Positions 48,248 to 59,200 of a stretch of DNA of 64,000 nucleotides are shown piece by piece; position 1 is the stretch's first letter; every line of letters starts with the position of its first letter. The translations under genes were made by a program, and so were the position numbers. Origin of the DNA: Callaeas wilsoni (taxonomy: Eukaryota; Chordata; Aves; Passeriformes; Callaeidae); NCBI GenBank assembly GCA_013398955.1, contig VWPU01017834.1:248001-312000 (forward strand). The letters run 5' to 3'. The notes under the pieces were generated by a model that saw only the letters and a list, made by a program, of their open reading frames with translations, made no database searches and was not told where the DNA came from.

Positions 48248-50647
48248 GTGGGATGCTACTCCCATAGATGACTATTATTTGAGACTTGCCAGTTAATTAG
48301 TGGTTAACTCATTTACAGCATGATTTATTTGAAATTAAAGTATCTTATGGAACTAAGTCAAAGTATATATCCATGGGCCAAAATTACCATTGAATACCAG
48401 ATAGGAGCAATCATACTAAAGACTAATAATGATGAGCTTATAAATATGTATAGCCACATTATTATTATTATTTTGGAGCATTTCATTCTGCTGCTCTGAG
48501 AGAAATCAGTTCCTGCTTTACTTCCAGATGATTGACAGTTCAAGGGTCACACATTGGTCTGTTTCTCTTCCTAAAGGAGGAAATCTAATTTTAGTCTGAA
48601 AGCGACTTAAAAAATCCTAGAGCAAGAGGTCATCCAGCTTTATTAACTGCTCTTTGGGCTAAAATCTTTGATGGAGAACTACGAATTTGGAGGTGTAAAA
48701 AAAGATTCTTGTAAAATGTTGATGCCTACACAGATAGCATGTTAGATCTTAAGAGCACCACAAGTCATGTGAGAATAAAATGCACTTTTATCAGAGAGTC
48801 TTTCAGGCAGCAGGAGGAAGGGGAAGGAACTTGTTTTTGTGAGCACACAATATGTGGCCCCAGAAATACTGCGTTTGTTTCCCTCCCTCAAGTACCAAGG
48901 CAAGAAAGGAATTCCTAGAGATCAAAACTTTATTAGAAAAATCTTCAAGTATACAAAGTCAGCAATCAACCCCTACAGAAACAAAAGGAAGCTAAACAAA
49001 AATACAGATGCATAGGCAGAAGCTACTGATCCTTTAGTGTTATAAGTACACGTGGGGTTTTGTGATCACGGTGAAGAAACCAGCAACACACATCATCCCA
49101 GAATAACAGACATGTAGGTAGCCATGTACAAAGCTTACTGGAGTTATTTGAAGGATTATCACTGGCTTTGGATGGATTAGGCTACTTCTGCATGATCTGT
49201 AAAATTCCACTGATCTGTACCTGTTACACAGAAGTTCACAGTCTGACATCCTCAGGAAACCAAGCTGTTGAATTGCACCTGAGTTCCTGACCTAGCTAAC
49301 ATGCTAATCTGAATGTAGATTCTAAAACAAAACTAAAATATTTCATGAGTGTCCCTCCCAAATTTCAGTGACCTGGTGGTTAAAGGATTCTTTTAAGATA
49401 GGGGAGGCTTAAATTTAAATCTGATATTTTTCTGATTTCAGATATAGAGATTTAGGGGTTAAACAAGCATGGAGAAAATAACTCAGGAGACTAGGGAGAT
49501 AAAATTCCAGTCTCTCTTTCCATTAGAATTTTCTTAACTTATATTGAATGGAGCAATTCTAGTTGAATACTGAATTTCAGCACCATTCCAGAATTCTCCA
49601 AAGAGAGTGATGGTTTTTCTGAACTGTGGAAAACATTGGTGCAATTTCTTGCCCCAAAGGGGGTTTCAGAGATATATGAACACGGATCTCACACATACCA
49701 AGTTAGTATCACTTCTGCTCTTTGCAAGAAAAGATGAAGCTGACAGATGAAACTAATTCCAAGAGTCATTTGTAGCTGCAAATCTAAAATGGGAAAAGGT
49801 GTTTTCCTTTAACCCCGTGTCCGTTTAACAACCTTTGATGGCAGAGCAGAAATCTGAACATTTCTTTGTCATTTCCCACTGTTTAATACTTCACACAAAG
49901 CACTGGCTTCTTTGAACCCTATTTTTAGGTGTCTTGTTCTGCCCATAAATTATAGATAGAGCTCTGATTTCACTAGGGAGAAGGCCACCTGAAAAAATGT
50001 TCCAAACCTTTTTAGACTTCATCATTTTTCCTCCTTCAGCCTATTTCACCTTAACAATAACTCTAAAAGGACTAGAAACTGAGATTCAAATGCAGTATAA
50101 ATTGGTGCATCTACTGAGCTACCCTGGTTCACATTAGCTGAAAATAGAACTCCAGTCTGGAAGAGACAGTCCAGTATCATAGAATCAGACAGTGCTTTAG
50201 GATAATACTACGAACTAAAGCAGGGCCAAACGCCTTGCAAATATTGTGTGAATTAAGCCTGTAAAATAAATTAACCTATAAAATATAAAAAGCGTGGTTT
50301 TGTGTTGGCTTTTGCTTGTTGTTTGGTTTTTTTTAATGAGAATTAGATCTTCGGCAGGTAGTTGAACTGTCATGTTTGGAGATGTGATGATTTAAACAGG
50401 GCAAAAAACCCATTATTTTTAAACTTCTCCCTTCTTAGCTGTTCCATCCTTTGGTGGAAATGGACAATAAGCAGTAATTTCACTGAAAGGAAGAAAAATC
50501 ATCAGAGATTAAAGCTGATTCTTCATTCATTATGGAGAAATTTTACTGACAATATTTACATCATGTTTTCACATTATTCTCAAGGGAAATAAAAACATAT
50601 TCTTTTAAAATAGTTATAAGAGAATTTAGAAGCATGTTCTTTTACTC

Positions 50648-50676
50648 TTTAAAGGTTGAAAATCTCAACCTTTAAA
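50648..50676. repeat. Perfect 12 bp inverted repeat, 5 bp loop
   Basis: Left arm tttaaaggttga at 50648-50659, loop aaatc at 50660-50664, right arm tcaacctttaaa at 50665-50676. The stem has no mismatch. It could be a chance palindrome, a transposon end remnant, or part of an RNA structure; the sequence alone does not tell. Confidence 0.9.
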
Positions 50677-51749
50677 ATTGACAATATATCGCAAGTACAC
50701 TTCTGGGAGGAGAAAATGTCATTTCCTAAGGGTAAGTTTGTCAGTGGCAGGGACAACTCAGCAAAAGCTGAGTCATTTTTATCAAAAGAATCTGGTATCA
50801 CATTAAGGAAAAATAACATGTGGAGACAGAAAGGTATGCAGTATATATTTTTACTCATCCATACACTAATTACCCATTGTCTTAAATCCTACCTACAGTC
50901 AGCTGACTCATTTGACCCACCAATAAAAATAAAATATTATGAAACTACTGAGGTACCACATAGTGACTCATTTAATATCTTTAGCCACCTGAATTCTCAA
51001 ATACGAAATGTTTTGCTTTGTTATTTAAGTCAATATTAATGTTCCTATTTACTTCAAATCTAGTTTTCTTGTAAAAGTCAATGACAGTAAGCTACCTAGC
51101 TTAAAATGCAGTGTATATATATATATACTTTCAAGCAGATAGATAGGCCTTATAGCATTGCCTACCCAAGAGTGAAAATTTTGAAGAAAATGTGTTAGGA
51201 GTGAGTACAAGGAAGGACCTGAACATCTACAAAGTCGTGTGTTGTAGTTTTAGGTGACTGACTTCTGAATGGTTGAAGTTAGACCCCAGTATATGAACAT
51301 GCATTGCCTGTACCATATACAGGCAGACCTCGGACCTTCATACTGAATCCCAAACCAGAGATCTACAGCTGCCTTCCTCAGCTGGTGAGGAGGATGTCCT
51401 GCTGTCAGTTCCACCAAACCACTGCCCAGGAGAGTGCCTGGCAGTGGGGCTGAGCCTGAGTCTCCAGGGCTGGTGGTCTAAGCGCAGAGCTCTGAGGTGT
51501 GGGAAGTGCACCTCCTGCTCCTCAAAGAAAGCCCGAATTTGTGTCTGTACACAGCTTAGTCTCTGTGTGTATGAGACCTGCTCGGAAACTGCTGTACTGG
51601 TGGCACAGTGCAGAGGATCTGGGTGGACTGAGATCAAAACTAAGCTCGCAGATGGTTTTCAGGTGCAATTCTTTGGCAGCTATGCCTTCCCCAGACAACA
51701 ATATATGCTTATTTTATGTGTGGCCCAAGTTTAGTCTTTGAATTGATGA

Positions 51750-51880
51750 AAATGGTAGAAGTTACACAGGTAGGCAGGATCACATCCTACTATCACGTCA
51801 GTTTTACACAGTTCTGACTCCACTGACTTTGATGGAGATATCCCCAGATTTAAATTGACACCAGGGGAAAGAGCCCATGA
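51750..51880. mobile_element. Possible ancient amniote repeat fragment
   Basis: The sequence includes ctccactgactttgatggag and ccagatttaaattgacacca, a pattern familiar from an old interspersed repeat of reptiles and birds in which 'ccattgacttcaatggag' precedes 'gatttacaccag'. Divergence is high; the family assignment is open. Confidence 0.4.
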
Positions 51881-52914
51881 TGTTTCTAAGGAGCTACTGT
51901 CCTTAGACAGTCGGTTTTAGGCTCATCTGACATATTATTCACATAGGTTTTATCATGGGTAGATTTAAAACTGAAGTCGTAACTTCATTTTAGAACACAT
52001 ATGTGTTTCTCTGCTTTAGCCTATAGGTCTAGGAGCTGTGAGTGACAAAATACTTTTGCTTGTCAGAAATACAGGTTTCTGTATGCCGCTATTTCTCATA
52101 ACAATGCAAAAAAGAAATCTCGGTCACTTCAGTCACTTGCTTCCATTAATAGTTAATGTGAGTTATTGCCATTGAAAGTATCCGAAAAACAGGGATTTTA
52201 TTTTTTTTTCTGCATCTCACAAGCAAATAAACAACAAAAAAAAAATTAGAAAAAATAGTTAAGAAATCCTTCACTAAACAAAACTTAAATTTGCCTTTTT
52301 TTTTTTTTTTTATGGAAACATGCTGTTTCTGATTTTTATGTAAGAACCAAGATTTTTATACAAAGCTCTCTCCACAAAATATCTGCTTTAAGAAGAGTCA
52401 TGGCTCCCTGTACTGCAAAAAGAGCAGGGGGGAAGAAGGATTCTTTAATGTAAGTACAAGCAATTTCAAACCTAATAAGTTGAAGAAAAGGATTTGTGAC
52501 AAGAGAAAACTTTGAAATCTAGTTGCTCCTGCTGTTCCAGTTAGATTCCTTGCCACCTGCTTTTGCTGAATCAACATTTCTAGAAAGCTGGACCAGATTC
52601 AGCACAGTGGGGCACAGGTAGCCTAATTTAATTCCCTCATTCCTTAGCAGCTCCAACTGTTTGACGTTCTTTGTTTTCAAGCCTTAACGACAAATATACA
52701 ACTTTTGTGCAATTCCCTCTTACTGTAGTCTGTCATTAGGAATCCACAGTAAAGAACTTGGACTGCCCAGATCACCGTGAAACGCTGGTGCAATAGTGAC
52801 ACAGATGATGAAATACTGGGCTACAATATTGCTAATGTGGACAGGCACATGTGTATTTGCCAGAGTGGGAAACACCCACTGTGTGGTGGTGTGAAGGTAA
52901 TGCAGGTGAAGAGG

Positions 52915-52963
52915 TGGGGGAGCAGGGCTGGGGGCTCCGAGCAGGGCTGGGGGTTCCTGGGGG
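52915..52963 (+). other. G-rich potential quadruplex with internal 19-20 bp duplication
   Basis: Six G-runs of three or more bases occur within about 49 bp (ggggg, ggg, ggggg, ggg, ggggg, ggggg). Part of the tract is a tandem duplication of agcagggctgggggctccg. This satisfies the usual G-quadruplex pattern on the plus strand. It lies in a GC-rich patch with overlapping frames on both strands (156 plus and 144 minus codons), none of which is recognisable. Confidence 0.7.
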
Positions 52964-53333
52964 TCACCCCCGCTGCCGTGGCCAAGGGACAGCTGCTGAG
53001 CTTGCCCAGCTGCAGCAGCACAACCCCGTGCCCAGGGCTCGTCCTCCTGGCCACTGCTCCCCTGTTGGAGTGTGCCACCAACAAATGCTGTTTTCAGGGA
53101 CGCCACTGTCCCCCTCTTCCCTGTCCTGAGGATGAGGATGGAGCTGCCTTCCACACTGTGCTTCTACCTTCATATCCCACAGGACCCGTATTTCCAATAA
53201 GGTTCCTCCATGGCAAAGGGGAGGCAGGGAAGAACTTTCCTCTGTAGATAGTAGGGCTGTCTGATGTTTTTAATACAGTGTTAATTGATTGTTATCACTG
53301 ATTGTATCTGTGTCCTGTCAACTCCTCGCTGCT

Positions 53334-53365
53334 CCCCACCACCACCCCACCACCCCCTCGCCCCA
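53334..53365 (-). other. C-rich tract (G-rich on the minus strand)
   Basis: Repeated CCACC and CCCC units form a 32 bp pyrimidine-rich tract. The minus strand has several G-runs and could fold as a quadruplex. It lies about 370 bp from the plus-strand G-rich tract. Confidence 0.6.
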
Positions 53366-55474
53366 AGAATTTATCGAAAGCAAAATTATTTTGCCAGAGT
53401 AGGAACTTAGGTCTTGGCTAATATTTCACTAGTTGCACAGCTTGAAATCACAAATAGACAGCATTTCCTTTTGAAGAAGTGGCAGACTGAAAAAGGTGAA
53501 AGATAGCAGGGCAAAACCCTGAGGACAGATTTGTCCTACCCTTTCTGAGGAATTAAAAAAGGAGGAGGGAAGAAGAAAGATAAGTAGAGAAAAAAACCTC
53601 AAACATATACTCTGCGTTTAAATCCTGAATTTGGAAATGAAGAGTATAATGTTTAAAAGTACTATTTGTCACTCTTTATGATTGCTCTTCTCTTGCTTTT
53701 CTTCCTCCAACATTCCCTCCCCCATGCCAACTCGATCTCTTTGTGTGAGTGTAATAATAGATATCCCAGCAAGGCACCATCTTTGTTAACATGCTTCTGA
53801 AGCTCTTCTAAGCTGCTGTTTTCAGTGGAAAACTCTGCAGCTTTATGATATGATATCTTTCAATGTAATTTCCCTGAATGATTCATATAATGATTGTGGC
53901 TACTTGCAGGCAAAAAAACCTTCATCCATTATGCCCTCAAGAATTGCATGACAAACCCTGGTTACACTAAACACACATGTCAGTCTGTCTGCAGTCCATG
54001 CACTGCTTGACTCACTCACATTTTGGACTGACTTCTGAGCAGTTATTCAGCTAAGGCCTGCCCAGCCTTCCGTGCTGATAACATAGCAAAAAAATGAGAA
54101 AGCAGCAACATTAGACTCATTGTATTCGCTCAAAACCAAGAAAAGCCTCACTGTTTTCCTGTTGTGGTTTTGTTGACACTTCCTTGCTGGGCCCATAGTA
54201 TTGGCATATGCTTATTATTCACCACCTTAAATATACTTTCCTCAAAAGTGAATTAAATGGCAGTGAAATTTTCAGCACATGTCACTCTTCCACAAGGTGC
54301 TAAGTTTATTGTTCTTATTTTTGAGAGGTTCCTATAGAGGAAAGCCAGAGGAGAATGCCGTGGGTGATATGCCCAGGGAAATGAGACAGGATCAAATAGC
54401 ATTTTCTTAGCAGGGAGAGCATCCTGAAGGATGATGGGATCACTGGAGCTGCTTTCCCTTCCCAGGAGTAGAAGACCTTGTTCAACAGCTGGGACAGAGC
54501 TGGTGGCCCTTACTACTCCAAAAATCACATCCACATAACTCCTCAGCATAAAAAGATTCACCTCTTTGAAACTGAACAACCTCCACTGCCCTTTTATTGT
54601 CTCAAACCCATCCACCTTGAACATGATAACTTAATTATATCCCAAACTGGGCAGACTGAAATCTCATTTGTGACATGATCCTTTTGGTGTATAATAGTCT
54701 TAACAAGCCTTAATTTTCCACTCTGTCTTCCTGTCATAGTTACTTACCACTGCTAAGAATAATGAGATAAAAATGTGAGGTTGAACCGCATAAAGGAAAA
54801 AAGAGTCAGTACAGAGCAATGCTCACGTGGACTTCCCACAGAGGAATATCTAATGATACTCCTCAAGCACTTCTAAGACTCAGCTGCTTCTCTGGACTTC
54901 AGGTAAAGAAGGACCATGTTGCCAGATTTTGGGGGTGGTTTTGCTTTAATATCTTTTTTCCCAGACATTGTCAGCCTGAAAGACATGGCTCATCCCTTCT
55001 GGCTCATGAAATCAAGGAAACTACCTATCTACTCTAGCAAATGATTTCATTTGCACACACTTGCCTCAGCATGACCAATTCACACCATTTCATTGTATGA
55101 CCTTGAGTAACTTGCTTTTTTTATTTTTTAGTTTCGTAACTTTCATTTTTAAAACAGAAGTTTCTAACTTCTATTGTAAAAAAATATGCACATGTGTTCC
55201 AAATGCACTCTGCTGGATCCAAAATACAGAATTTAAATTTGTAAAAACCAAACAAAATCCCATAAAAGCATAAATTTCAGACATTTAAGGCAACTTTTCA
55301 CTTAATAATTTATATTTTTTAAAGACCTTGTCCCTAACTTGTGGAAACATGGATCAATGATTCATTGAAAATAACTGTTAACAACTTCAATGCTGATGTA
55401 TTTACTTACTCATATTCCCACAAAGTGTTAGAGTAGAAAAAAAAAGAAAACAAAACTAAACCACCTTAAAAGTT
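53366..55474. other. Noncoding unique DNA
   Basis: AT-rich DNA. The minus frame of 123 codons at 54253-54624 has no recognisable domain. No repeat family identified. Confidence 0.5.
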
Positions 55475-55540
55475 GGCTTTATTTTTTTGGCTTTAATGGT
55501 TTTTGGCTTTAATGTTTTTTGGTGGGTTTTTTTGTTGCTG
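55475..55540. repeat. Short imperfect tandem repeat, 14-16 bp unit
   Basis: Units beginning GGCTTTA at 55475, 55489 and 55505, with a weaker GGTGGG start at 55521, are each followed by a T-run. The consensus unit is ggctttaatggttttt. The adjacent T-rich tract continues to about 55553. Confidence 0.8.
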
Positions 55541-57039
55541 TTTTTTTGTTTTTTCACCAGCCCAGATTGTGACTTTTTTTTTAGTGTTTTCATCTTGTTT
55601 CACCTTACACCTTAGGTTAAGTCTGAAATATTATTATCAATCCCACAGATGACTCTTTAAGGACACTGTTCTATTGGAATGTGATATTATATAGAAAATA
55701 AAAATCCTAGACAAGAAAATCTGTTTCCATTTATGCATATGTGTCCATATGTATACAAATTTTAATAAAAAATATTAAATTCTTAGGGTCCTAATAGTCT
55801 GTCATTATTTTTTCTTTGTTAATGCCTTCATATTAAGAATTTAATTTTAGACTTAAAATGTGAGCTCAAACTTACGTGTCATGGGTCTGAAGGACACAGC
55901 AAAGTGTATGGGGGTTCTGCTTCCTTTTCTGGCAAGGGGTACATAGGCAGGCATAGAGCTGAGCACCTCTTACCAAATGCTGACAAAAGCCAACTGTATG
56001 AAGGCTAAGGTTTTGTCTCAGCACGCCGTGCTCTAGTTTGTGTTTTCAAACACCAGTATCACAAAGATCTCCATTCTTCCTGAAGCTTGACCCACTCTTG
56101 CCACTTCAGTTTATCACCTTCAGGGTCCTGGTGCACCCCCAACTCTGGCTGAGGACATCTGGGATATCACATCCCTCATCAGAGATGGCCCCTGTCCTTT
56201 GGGGTGCTCTGAAGCAGTCCTGTATGGTTTGGGGTGCCTCAGGGGACAGCAGGTGAGGGTCGGAAGGGTGTGTGCACAGACCTCATTTCAGAATCAAGGC
56301 TTGCAGCTGCTTTACATTGAACCACTTGAGCAGACTTTGGGTGCTGCCCTTTGGGCCAAAAGGAGCTGTATCCCACAGCTCTTCTTTTATGAATGTTCTT
56401 CTCTCTCCTGGCCAAACATGAGCCTTTTATGACCTCATCATTATCCCAAGATATTTAATGTGTAATGAAAAAGATATTTGTTAATATTGAATTACATGGT
56501 TATATTTGTTTGGTGACTAGCAGTTTTACATTCTCTGACATATATTCTAACTGTAATGCCTAATCTGCTCGAATACATGAAAGAATGAGCACTCTTTTCT
56601 TTTTTTTTCCCTTTTTTTTAAAGTTATCCATTATAATTAAGATAAATAATGTCCTGTCACAGAGCACAGAGACCAGAGTCTGGGTAGATCCCATCTGTGT
56701 AAGTGCAGGAAACCTTATTGCAGAAATCTCCTTCAGTCAGCTTCTTTGTTGCATGTTACCACATAATTTTTACCTACGGGCACCCAGGCTGGTTTTGCCT
56801 GATGAAGCATCTGCGGTCTGGACTTTGGGGATGGAAATTAGGAGAAGATACAGAGGACTTCAGAGGCACCGTGCAAACACTGCATCCCTTTGTCTCCTCG
56901 CTGCCCTTTCCCTGGCTGGCGGAGCCGGGGCCGGCCGGCAGCACACGGATAGCGGGAAGCACAGACTATGGATTTCACCTGCAGCGCCTTGTTATACAGA
57001 CCCACTGTGGCGTTCAATGCCTCTCTCTTCTGCTTGATT
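55541..57039. other. Noncoding DNA with a GC-rich patch
   Basis: A plus frame of 150 codons (56585-57037) and a second of 112 codons in another frame (56703-57041) overlap in a GC-rich patch at 56820-57000. Antisense frames cover the same bases. No domain is visible and the first starts inside a T-rich tract, so I do not call a gene. Confidence 0.45.
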
Positions 57040-57798
57040 AAAGATAATAAGGGACAAGTCACTGACAACCCTTTGAGGCAGGGTGGTTTCTGGAGATAAC
57101 TAGGGGATGGATTTGTATCATCGCATTTATATTTAGGATTTGATTAGTTTTTGCTTTATAATTCTGGCGATATTTTTAGTCTAGCTTATTGAGCATTAGA
57201 GCAACTCTCTCCCCAGTGACCAGTCTAATACCTCCAAAGCCCCACAAGGGGCTGTTGGGACACTAAAGACCATCAATCCTTATGAATAATGCATCTATTT
57301 CCTACCAAGGCTCAAATCCCATTAATACTATAACATTATTACATCTCTTATTTACTCTTTTCTATCTGTGGGATAAAAGATTAATTCGGAACAATATTTT
57401 TTCAAATTAAGAAGAAATATCCAAATCATTTCACATAGAATGTACCAAAGTCATTGCCAGAAGGAAGTGGTTAGAAATAGAAAACAAAATTATGAAATAA
57501 GAAATAACCCAATTATGTGAGACCGAGGTGGGCATTACAAGGTCCCACCTAAAAATGCCCACTAAAATGCACTGAACCCCCATATTCCACATGGGGAGTT
57601 CCCATCCTAGTGAGAATGGATCCAGAATTAATCCATCTGTGACAGACAGGGGGACTGAATGGAATTATAATATGGATATTATAATATCACCAGGGTTATC
57701 CATCTGACCAGAAAAAGGAAAAATGCTGAGATCATCAAAACAGGTTGTAAAATTACTCTCTCTCTCTTTGGATGCGGGTAATTCCAAATGTGTCGTGG

Positions 57799-57808
57799 CC
57801 TAATTAGG
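57799..57808. promoter_or_regulatory. Perfect CArG box (possible SRF site)
   Basis: CCTAATTAGG fits the SRF consensus CC(A/T)6GG exactly and is also a palindromic homeodomain-type site with a TAATTA core. It sits in a non-repetitive block with mixed composition. Matches of this kind are expected by chance at low frequency in 64 kb, so occupancy is unproven. Confidence 0.3.
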
Positions 57809-59062
57809 CAGAACCCGGATGGAAGAGACTCTCTCCCTGTAGGTTCACAACAGCAAGATCTCAGCCTCCTCTGCATGTCTGACTGCTGCTGCTAATACTT
57901 CTACTGCTGATGAATAATTAATTGCAGTGAGGATCTACTAAAATCCAGTTGCCCTCAATGTCCTCTTCATACTTAGCAAAAACAAATAAAGTAAACCCCA
58001 GAAGACTGAGAAACTTGCCTAGCAGAGCTTGGAAATGAGCATTAGTCATATCGGTGCATGTTCGAAGATAAATCTTATAAATGAAAAAACATACTACTGC
58101 ATGTGTAAGGTGAAGTACATAAAACTCAGAAAAATACAGCTTTGCATGCATAACTAGATTTTTGATGTATTCAGTATCAAATCCAAAAGGTAGCACATTA
58201 CAAGAAAAATATATTACTGTACCCAGTGCAGATCAGCAACCTTCCTGAATTATTACCGAGCTGTTTGCTACAGAATTCACCAATACATTGCCTTCCCCAA
58301 CCCCATTAGATAATTTGCCTTTGTCCAGAACTGACCACACACTCTGCTTCTGAAATGCACAGACGCAATAAAAAGAATATGGAGGTTTAGCAAGTGAGGC
58401 ACTGAGGGACTAATATTCAGCAACGCTAATTCCAGCTAAATTTATATTGTATTGAAAGAAAGTGCTGTTAAAGAACAGCTTGGCATACATCGAGACATGT
58501 GGTTACCAGATTACTTTCTATCTCCGCTCAAAAACATTTAGAGAATTTCTCATTAAAATTATTTAAAGTGAAACAAGCCAAATAAATCTACTTAAGCTGT
58601 TGTTGCATTGCCTCATTTGTGCTGAAAAAATGTTGCTAGTTTTTTACATTCTATTTTAACTGTACGTATGAGGCTTTACTCGCCCATTAACAAAATACAT
58701 CACCTCCCAACTGCTTTCTATACCTCCTTAAATGTTAAACATAAACATATATACCATCTGTTTCCTATCATGAACCGACCCAAAATGGCTGTACTAGACA
58801 CCTCCACATAATAGATCATCTTAAAACACCTTAGCGGTTTTGCTTTATGGAGTTATTTTCCTGTGACAAATTATAAACCTATACTTCAAGAACACGACCG
58901 ATCTGTAGCCTCAGTTGCAAATTCTGAATAGTTTCTCTCCATTTTAACAAAATGTGCTGGCTTGTATCTGATGCAGCAATTTTTTTTAAAGCCATAGGCT
59001 ACCTTTGTTGCTGTGATATCCTGCAAATCCAGTTAATTTCTCCAGTTAATAATTTCTCAGCT

Positions 59063-59080
59063 AATGCTTCATGAAGCATT
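59063..59080. repeat. 18 bp perfect palindrome
   Basis: aatgcttcatgaagcatt is its own reverse complement over all 18 bases, with no spacer. It could be a dimer binding site or a chance cruciform-prone word. Confidence 0.85.
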
Positions 59081-59200
59081 CTGATTGAAACCACTGCAGT
59101 TCAAAATAGTCACTGCTATAACTTACAAAATTATTATGTAGCTGTTGTGTAAGTGAAACTGCAGAACAAATTACAGGGTTTATCATCAGTCTGCAATCAA

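Larger units (their letters stand above)
48248..52914. other. Noncoding unique DNA with one strong hairpin
   Basis: AT-rich DNA with short frames only. A perfect hairpin is at 50648-50676. A small TA microsatellite is at 51113-51127. Near 50177 a tcatagaatca word could be a trace of an antisense CR1 end. The segment 51750-51880 contains an old amniote repeat-like pattern. Poly-A and poly-T runs occur at 52200-52310. No gene supported. Confidence 0.5.
57040..59200. other. AT-rich DNA with features of conserved noncoding elements
   Basis: The stretch has no repeat texture and contains ordered regulatory-looking words. A perfect CArG box is at 57799-57808, and homeodomain cores and a taattaattg motif are near 57915. 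An 18 bp palindrome lies at 59063-59080, next to a small duplication of tccagttaat at 59029-59060. These are hints only; conservation across birds was not tested. Confidence 0.3.

Noticed and set aside
50177..50230. Antisense CR1 end beginning with tcatagaatca
   Set aside because: Only about 11 bases match; the following sequence does not continue along the CR1 consensus.
52720..53247. Overlapping 156-codon plus and 144-codon minus frames
   Set aside because: GC-rich DNA lowers stop frequency on both strands; neither product has a recognisable motif.
56585..57041. 150- and 112-codon plus frames in two different reading frames
   Set aside because: They compete for the same GC-rich bases, with antisense frames as well; the first begins in a poly-T tract.
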